Origin: Robiginitomaculum sp.
GTDB lineage: Bacteria; Pseudomonadota; Alphaproteobacteria; Caulobacterales; Maricaulaceae
Direction of reading: 5' to 3'
DNA length: 46,364 nucleotides
NCBI GenBank assembly: GCA_021776595.1
Contig: JAJFFP010000054.1
Location: forward strand, 1-46,364
Under the pieces are notes generated by a model. That model was not told the DNA's origin and made no database searches. It saw only the letters and a program-made list of their open reading frames with translations. A program made the translations under genes and the position numbers. Positions 41,478-46,364 of the stretch are shown here, in pieces (the first letter of the stretch is position 1; each line of letters starts with the position of its first letter).

Positions 41478-42242
41478 ATGAGCCGGATGGTTGAAAAAGA
41501 CGATGGAATCTATGCCCCCGCCAATAATGGTAACGGGTTCGATGCGCGCCGCGATGGCGATGAAAATCGTGGGCCGCTCTTGCTGGTGGTCACCATTGCG
41601 GTTTTGCTTGCCTTTGCTGCAGTGGTTTACACTGCCTATCATCAAGGTTTGCGCAAGGGCGGGCGTGATGCTGCCCCTCATGTCAGCGCCGTTACCGGGC
41701 CGATCAAGACACGACCCACCGATACCCATGGCACCCCGACACCAAATCTTGGCAATCGTGCCTATGAGCCGCTGGATGATGTAAAAACCGCGCCGGTAGA
41801 AGACATCAAAACCGCGCCCCTGCCCGAAGAACCTCTGCTGCGCCCGGTCAAAAAAGATACCGTGCCTGAGGTCAGCAAGACCAATAATGATCCGGCACCA
41901 GCGATCGCCGAAAAAGACGTGCCACCAACGGCAACCAACCCTGTGCCTGAGAAAATATCACCGCCGCCAGAAAAGAAAAAGCCAGTGGCAGAAGGGCCGT
42001 ATCTGGTGCAGATCGCCGCGTTTCGCTCAGAAGATCAGGCTCTGGCGGCCTGGGATGTGCTGGCGGCTAAATTAAAGTCTGCCACCGGTGGGCTACTTCC
42101 GAATGTGCAACGCGCGGATCTTGGGCCCAAGGGCGTTTATTATCGCTTGCGCGCGGGCAACTTTGCCGACCGTGCGGCGGCAAGCGGGTTTTGTGATCAA
42201 TTGAAAAAAAGTGGCCGGGATTGTCTCGTGGTGCGCCGTTGA
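41478..42242 (+). CDS. SPOR-domain inner-membrane protein
   Basis: Cell-envelope protein expected to bind denuded peptidoglycan at the septum. A short cytoplasmic N-terminus, a single membrane helix (LLLVVTIAVLLAFAAVVYTAY, about residues 34-54), a long linker rich in Pro, Lys and Asp/Glu, and a C-terminal SPOR domain from about residue 172 (YLVQIAAFRSEDQA, then YYRLRAGNFADRAAA and CDQL). ATG 41478 and ATG 41487 are both plausible starts. nagZ follows with an overlap, as in other alphaproteobacteria. Confidence 0.85.
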   Translation: MSRMVEKDDGIYAPANNGNGFDARRDGDENRGPLLLVVTIAVLLAFAAVVYTAYHQGLRKGGRDAAPHVSAVTGPIKTRPTDTHGTPTPNLGNRAYEPLDDVKTAPVEDIKTAPLPEEPLLRPVKKDTVPEVSKTNNDPAPAIAEKDVPPTATNPVPEKISPPPEKKKPVAEGPYLVQIAAFRSEDQALAAWDVLAAKLKSATGGLLPNVQRADLGPKGVYYRLRAGNFADRAAASGFCDQLKKSGRDCLVVRR

Positions 42243-43258
42243 GCGCGCGAGCCTGCATTTTCGGCTGTGCGGGATTAGTTTTAACCCCTGACGAGAAACG
42301 CTTTTTTAGTAAAGCCAGACCGTGGGGCTTCATTCTCTTTGCCCGCAATTGCCAATCCGAGGCACAAATCAGCGCCTTATGCAATGAATTGCGCCAATGC
42401 GTTGGCCGCCATGCACCGATATTGATTGACGAAGAGGGTGGGCGGGTCTCTCGCTTGCGTAACTTGGGCGGGCGTATTGGTCCACCGGCAGAAGTATTTG
42501 CCCGTTCAAAATTACCCATTGATCAGGTGTGCCAGGCGGTGCGGGCAAATTATGCCGCCATTGGTGCAAGACTGGCATCCATTGGTGTGGATGTTAATTG
42601 TGCGCCGGTGCTGGATTTGCCTGCCGGTGATGCAGACCCGATTATCGGAGATCGTGCTTTTGGCACGGATCCGATGCAAGTGGCAAAACTGGGGCAGGCG
42701 TGTCTGGATGGTCTGCATGATGCCGGTGTCGCCGGAATTATCAAACATATTCCAGGCCATGGGCGGGCGGATGTGGACAGTCACAAAGCATTGCCTGTCG
42801 TCGAGGCCAGCAAAGAGGCGTTGCAGAATCATGATTTTTTGCCGTTTGCAGCCCTTGATCAGGCAAAAATGGCGATGACCGGTCACGTTATTTATAACGC
42901 TTATGACCCTCAAAATCCCGCAACGTGCTCTAAAACCATGATAGAAGATGTGATCAGGGGACGAATCGGGTTTGATGGCTTATTGATGAGTGATGATCTG
43001 GATATGAAGGCGCTGGATGGTGCCTTGGCTAAACGCACAGCAGCGGCGCTGAATGCCGGCTGCGATGTGGTCTTGCAATGCAATGGTGTGCTGCGCGATA
43101 TGCAGGAAGTTGCTGATGCAACGCCTGTTTTGAGTGGACATGCCTTGCGCCGCAGCACTGCCGCAACAATGCCCATAAAACCAGCACACATTGACCGGCA
43201 CGAGGCAGAAGCCCGCGCTGATGCCTGGCTCGCGCGCCTTCAGGGGGATGCAGCATGA
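42239..43258 (+). CDS. nagZ: Beta-N-acetylhexosaminidase NagZ
   Basis: Family 3 glycosidase that removes GlcNAc from anhydromuropeptides during peptidoglycan recycling in the cytoplasm. Seen: PWGFILFARN, ILIDEEGGRVSRLR, IKHIPGHGRADVDSH with the catalytic His-Asp dyad, and LLMSDDLDMKAL with the nucleophile Asp. About 339 residues, normal size. I choose TTG 42239, overlapping the SPOR stop as TTGA; TTG 42221 is an in-frame alternative. scpA begins at the stop (ATGA). The gene sits in the conserved SPOR-nagZ-scpA-scpB-tat order. Confidence 0.92.
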   Translation: MSARACIFGCAGLVLTPDEKRFFSKARPWGFILFARNCQSEAQISALCNELRQCVGRHAPILIDEEGGRVSRLRNLGGRIGPPAEVFARSKLPIDQVCQAVRANYAAIGARLASIGVDVNCAPVLDLPAGDADPIIGDRAFGTDPMQVAKLGQACLDGLHDAGVAGIIKHIPGHGRADVDSHKALPVVEASKEALQNHDFLPFAALDQAKMAMTGHVIYNAYDPQNPATCSKTMIEDVIRGRIGFDGLLMSDDLDMKALDGALAKRTAAALNAGCDVVLQCNGVLRDMQEVADATPVLSGHALRRSTAATMPIKPAHIDRHEAEARADAWLARLQGDAA

Positions 43259-44073
43259 GCGTGCAGGAATTTGCCGAGGATTTGCCATTTGAGGCCGCCC
43301 GTCAGGCCTTGGGTGAAAACACACCGCTGATCGTTGATCTTGATGGTTTTGAAGGGCCTTTGCATGTCCTGTTAGAACTGGCCCGCAAGCAAAAGGTGGA
43401 TTTGCGCCATATTTCCATCTTGGAATTGGCCGAGCAGTATCTCGCTTTTATCGAGCATATCCGCGAAGTGCGTATCGAACTGGCCGCCGATTATCTGGTG
43501 ATGGCCTCCTGGCTGGCTTATCTGAAATCACGCCTGTTGTTGCCCAAACCACCAAAAGAGGGTGATGAGCCCAGCGGTGAGGAAATGGCGACCCGCCTTG
43601 CATTTCGCCTTCGTCGTCTGCATGCCATGCGGTTGGCGAGCCAGGCCCTGATGGACCGCACCCGCACCGGCATTGATACGATGACCCGTGGGGCACCAGA
43701 GGGGGTGCGCCGGGTCACTTCACCGGTCTATGAAGCCAGCATTTATGACCTCTTAAAGGCCTATGCAGTGCGCCGTTCACGGGTGGCGCGGGCGCATCTG
43801 ACCATGAAAACCCCGATTGTTTACGCGCTGGAAGAAGCCAGAGAGCGGCTGGAGCGCGTTTTGGGTAAAATCCGCGAATGGACAACGCTGGATAGCTTGC
43901 TTCCCTCTAAACTGAAAGCCGGGGCCGGGAAACCACCACGCTCGTCCGTTTTGGCCAGCTCGCTGGTGGCCTCACTGGAACTGGCCAAGGAAGGTAAAGC
44001 CGAATTGCGCCAATCCGGGGCTTTCACCCCGCTTTATGTGCGCCCTTGCAAAACCCCGGCGGCTCAAAAATGA
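43255..44073 (+). CDS. scpA: Segregation and condensation protein A
   Basis: Kleisin subunit of the SMC-ScpAB complex that organises and separates the chromosome. The N-terminal block DGFEGPLHVLLELARKQKVDLRHISI is the defining SMC-neck-binding segment, followed by YLVMASWLAYLKSRLLLP. The C-terminal winged helix is less conserved. Length 272 residues. The start overlaps nagZ (ATGA) and the stop overlaps the scpB start (ATGA), indicating coupled translation. Confidence 0.92.
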   Translation: MSVQEFAEDLPFEAARQALGENTPLIVDLDGFEGPLHVLLELARKQKVDLRHISILELAEQYLAFIEHIREVRIELAADYLVMASWLAYLKSRLLLPKPPKEGDEPSGEEMATRLAFRLRRLHAMRLASQALMDRTRTGIDTMTRGAPEGVRRVTSPVYEASIYDLLKAYAVRRSRVARAHLTMKTPIVYALEEARERLERVLGKIREWTTLDSLLPSKLKAGAGKPPRSSVLASSLVASLELAKEGKAELRQSGAFTPLYVRPCKTPAAQK

Positions 44074-44855
44074 GTGAAACCGATAGTCAAAACCCAACGC
44101 TGGACGCCATCGAGGAAGCCGTAAAGGCGCTGGCCGAACGCACCCGCCACACTGGATCGCGGGATACGGCTCCACGCCTGCCGGGTCTGCATCCGGTCAG
44201 TACTCGCGATGAAGAGCATTACCGCATGTTGGAGGCGCTGATGTTTGCTGCTGCCGAACCGCTGGATATGGATACTATCCGCGCGCGCCTGCCACACAAT
44301 GCAGAGTGCACGGCGCTTTTGGCCCGTATGGAACAGGATTATGCGCCGCGCGGGATCAATCTGGTGCGCGTTGCCGACAAGTGGCGCCTGCAAACCGCCC
44401 CGGATTTGGCCCACATTCTGGTTGATGAGCGCGAAGAGCCTCGTAAGCTCTCTAATGCGGCGCTGGAAACCCTTTCCATTATTGCCTATCACCAGCCGGT
44501 TACCCGCGCCGAAATCGAAGACGTGCGCGGGGTGGCGGTCTCCAAGGGCACACTGGATTTGCTGATGGAGATGAAGTGGGTGCGTCTTCGCGGTCGCCGC
44601 CGCACCCCTGGACGCCCGGTTACCTATGGCACCTCCGATGCCTTTCTGGCGCATTTCGGGCTGGAACGTATTGATGACCTGCCGGGCAAGGATGAACTGA
44701 AAGCCGCAGGCTTGCTGGACAGTCGCGTTCCCGCCGGTTTTACAGTGCCCAGCCCCACAGATGTGATTGGCGAAGAAGAGTTGCCGCTGGATGATCCTCA
44801 TGAGATTGAAGGTGAATTTCACACCGATTATATGGGCGAAGACAGCGAACCGTAA
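44070..44855 (+). CDS. scpB: Segregation and condensation protein B
   Basis: Winged-helix partner that binds ScpA as a dimer. The core is LEALMFAAAEPLDMDTIRARL, then ALETLSIIAYHQPVTRAEIEDVRGV and a C-terminal RTPGRPVTYGTSDAFLAHFGL, all characteristic. An N-terminal tail of about 50 residues and an acidic C-terminal tail (EEELPLDDPHEIEGE) extend it to 261 residues. ATG 44070 overlaps the scpA stop by four bases; a start at 44046 is in frame but less likely. Confidence 0.92.
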   Translation: MSETDSQNPTLDAIEEAVKALAERTRHTGSRDTAPRLPGLHPVSTRDEEHYRMLEALMFAAAEPLDMDTIRARLPHNAECTALLARMEQDYAPRGINLVRVADKWRLQTAPDLAHILVDEREEPRKLSNAALETLSIIAYHQPVTRAEIEDVRGVAVSKGTLDLLMEMKWVRLRGRRRTPGRPVTYGTSDAFLAHFGLERIDDLPGKDELKAAGLLDSRVPAGFTVPSPTDVIGEEELPLDDPHEIEGEFHTDYMGEDSEP

Positions 44856-44927
44856 AAACCGCTCGCCAAACCAGTGGCAAATCGTTACTCTGCACCGGCG
44901 CGTAAAAACCATTTATAGAGAGAAATC

Positions 44928-45146
44928 ATGGGATCGGTCGGACCGTTACAAATTATCGTCGTTGCCGTCGTGGCGCTTATTCTTTTTGGTGGTCGTGGAA
45001 AAATTTCCTCGGTAATGGGTGATCTGGCCAAGGGCATTAAAAGTTTTCGCAAGGGCCTTAAAGACGATGACCCGGCCATAGAAGACACTGGTGAAACCAT
45101 TGATGGCACCGCCCGGCGTGAGAAAACCACTTCGACCGAAGACTGA
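44928..45146 (+). CDS. tatA: Sec-independent translocase subunit TatA
   Basis: Small protein of 72 residues that forms the variable-size Tat channel. A short N-terminal membrane helix ([17 protein letters not shown]) is followed directly by the amphipathic helix ([19 protein letters not shown]) and a charged tail. The FGRGK-type hinge reads FGGRGK. The start has GAGAGA upstream, and tatB follows after 17 bases. The separate TatA and TatB proteins point to a three-component Tat system that could export the Tat-leader aminotransferase seen at 6173-7474. Confidence 0.92.
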   Translation: MGSVGPLQIIVVAVVALILFGGRGKISSVMGDLAKGIKSFRKGLKDDDPAIEDTGETIDGTARREKTTSTED

Positions 45147-45163
45147 TCGACAGGGCAGGCACC

Positions 45164-45454
45164 ATGTTGCCACAACTCGGATTTACCGAATTTTTGCTGA
45201 TTGCCATTGTCGCCCTGGTGGTGGTGGGGCCAAAAGACTTGCCCTCAATGTTACGCAAAATTGGCGCATTGGTGGCCAAGGCCCGTGGTATGGCCCGCGA
45301 GTTTCAGGGCGCTTTTGAAGATATGGGCCGCGAAGTGGAACTGGACGAATTACGTAAAGAAATCGAGGCCATAAAGCGCGCCAATCCGGTTGCCGGTATT
45401 GCCGAGGACTTGCAAAAAACCGAGGACGATTTGCGTGATGACGCTGCCTCCTGA
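45164..45454 (+). CDS. tatB: Sec-independent translocase subunit TatB
   Basis: Membrane subunit that receives the twin-arginine signal together with TatC. The helix GFTEFLLIAIVALVVVGPKDLP carries the Glu and the Gly-Pro that mark TatB as opposed to TatA, followed by LRKIGALVAKARGMAREFQGAFEDM. At 96 residues it is on the short side, with a reduced C-terminal tail. The last 17 bases overlap the tatC start in another frame, as is common. Confidence 0.92.
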   Translation: MLPQLGFTEFLLIAIVALVVVGPKDLPSMLRKIGALVAKARGMAREFQGAFEDMGREVELDELRKEIEAIKRANPVAGIAEDLQKTEDDLRDDAAS

Positions 45455-46277
45455 AACGGATAGTCCGGACCCGTTGGACGAAGTGGAGGCCAGCCGCGCG
45501 CCTTTGCTCGATCATTTGCTGGAACTGCGCACCCGCCTCATCTGGGCCTTGCTGGCGGTGGCGGTGGCCTTTGGTATTTGCTTTGCCTTTGCGGTGCCGA
45601 TTTATGACATTTTGCTGCGCCCCTATATTCTGGCTGCTGAACTGGTCAGCCGTTCCTCAGGGCAGACGGTCACCCCGCAATTAATATTTACCGGTCCGAT
45701 GGAGTTTTTCTTCGTCAAGGTCAAACTCGCACTGTTCGGAGCGATCATTCTGGCCTTTCCATTCATCGCATTTCAGATTTACCGCTTTGTGGCACCAGGT
45801 CTATATCGCAATGAACGGGGTGCTTTTTTACCCTTTATGGTCGCTGCACCAGCGCTTTTTGCCTTGGGGGTCAGCTTTGTTTATTTCGTTATGCTGCCTA
45901 TGGTCATGCGCTTTGCGCTGATGCAGGAACAGGCCCCGGACTCAACGCGCATCGCCATTTCGCTTTTGCCCAGGGTTAGCGAATACCTCAGCCTGACAAC
46001 CGCGCTGATCCTTGCTTTTGGCTTTTCTTTCCAGCTTCCCGTGATTCTTTCCCTGATGGGCCGGGTTGGACTGGTCAGTGCATCGGCACTGCGCAAGGGG
46101 CGTAAATTTGCCATTGTCGGCATTTTGGCCTTTGCCGCATTCTTCACCCCACCCGATGTCATCAGCCAGATTATTCTGGGGGTGCCTGTGCTGCTGCTCT
46201 ACGAGGTTTCAATTATTTGTGTCGCTCTGATCGAAAAAAAACGCAATGAAGAAGACGCAAAAACCGGCGCAAGCTAG
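45438..46277 (+). CDS. tatC: Sec-independent translocase subunit TatC
   Basis: Polytopic receptor for twin-arginine signal peptides. It shows SRAPLLDHLLELRTRLIWALL at the N-terminus, the region FTGPMEFFFVKVKLALFGAII, then FIAFQIYRFVAPGLYRNERG and FGFSFQLPVILSLMGRVGLV, with six hydrophobic helices. Length 279 residues from ATG 45438; an earlier ATG at 45390 lies within tatB and is not needed. The final tail is charged (KKRNEEDAKTG). serS often follows in relatives; only 87 bases remain in the window, with no gene seen. Confidence 0.93.
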   Translation: MTLPPETDSPDPLDEVEASRAPLLDHLLELRTRLIWALLAVAVAFGICFAFAVPIYDILLRPYILAAELVSRSSGQTVTPQLIFTGPMEFFFVKVKLALFGAIILAFPFIAFQIYRFVAPGLYRNERGAFLPFMVAAPALFALGVSFVYFVMLPMVMRFALMQEQAPDSTRIAISLLPRVSEYLSLTTALILAFGFSFQLPVILSLMGRVGLVSASALRKGRKFAIVGILAFAAFFTPPDVISQIILGVPVLLLYEVSIICVALIEKKRNEEDAKTGAS

Positions 46278-46364
46278 CAATTTTTACCCACCTCAAAATG
46301 CACCAGTATAGCTTGCTTTGCGTGGGCGGGGATAATTACGGTTAAGCCCCCAAAAAACACAGGG

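Noticed and set aside
1-46364. tRNA genes, CRISPR arrays, insertion sequences, phage or toxin-antitoxin genes
   Set aside because: I looked for tRNA T-loop patterns, regular short repeats, transposase or integrase motifs and small toxin pairs and found none that could be supported.

Overview
The window looks like a stretch of an alphaproteobacterial chromosome of moderate GC. The main signs are the right-hand block erpA / dgt / SPOR / nagZ / scpA / scpB / tatA / tatB / tatC, an rsmE-gshA pair with an alphaproteobacterial (plant-type) glutamate-cysteine ligase, and a DUF1491 gene. I cannot place the genus. I saw no tRNA, rRNA, CRISPR array, insertion sequence or phage gene. Genes are densely packed, with many 1-4 nt start/stop overlaps.

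Layout. (1) 1-5.5 kb, + strand: rsmE (5' end cut by the window edge), gshA, a glyoxalase-fold protein followed by a clear rho-independent terminator, a POT-family peptide transporter and a TyrA-type prephenate dehydrogenase. (2) 5.5-9.5 kb: an exported glutathione peroxidase-like protein and a Tat-exported class V aminotransferase on the minus strand, then a lipoprotein histidine phosphatase and a CoxE-like VWA protein on the plus strand. (3) 9.5-14.2 kb: a decayed copy of an mscS 3' end, an Asp/Asn beta-hydroxylase gene, the intact mscS, prfC, an unrecognised small gene and a DUF1491 gene. (4) 14.2-20.4 kb, + strand: four exported or envelope proteins in a row (orphan BcsB-like protein, unknown secreted protein, two-lobed retropepsin-like protein, TonB-dependent receptor-like barrel). 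(5) 20.4-30.9 kb: a nearly complete type II secretion system in three transcription blocks: gspE (minus), gspJ-K-L-M-C-like-D-I (plus), gspF-G-H (minus). The prepilin peptidase GspO is not here. (6) 31.0-39.8 kb, minus strand: eight tightly coupled genes for a surface glycan or glycolipid: an RffA/WecE-type aminotransferase, a large membrane protein, a UPF0104-type membrane protein, a WbqC-family protein, two sulfotransferases flanking a second DegT-like enzyme, and a GtrB/DPM-type glycosyltransferase. (7) 39.8-46.3 kb: erpA (minus) and divergent dgt, then SPOR, nagZ, scpA, scpB, tatA, tatB and tatC, without the argS often found between dgt and the SPOR gene in this lineage. The last 87 bases hold no gene I can support.

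The genes best worth following are the envelope block (4) next to the T2SS and the sulfotransferase glycan block (6). Neither matches a named pathway that I recognise as a whole. The T2SS would carry folded periplasmic proteins across the outer membrane, and TatABC at the right end could deliver folded cargo, including the Tat-leader aminotransferase, to the periplasm.
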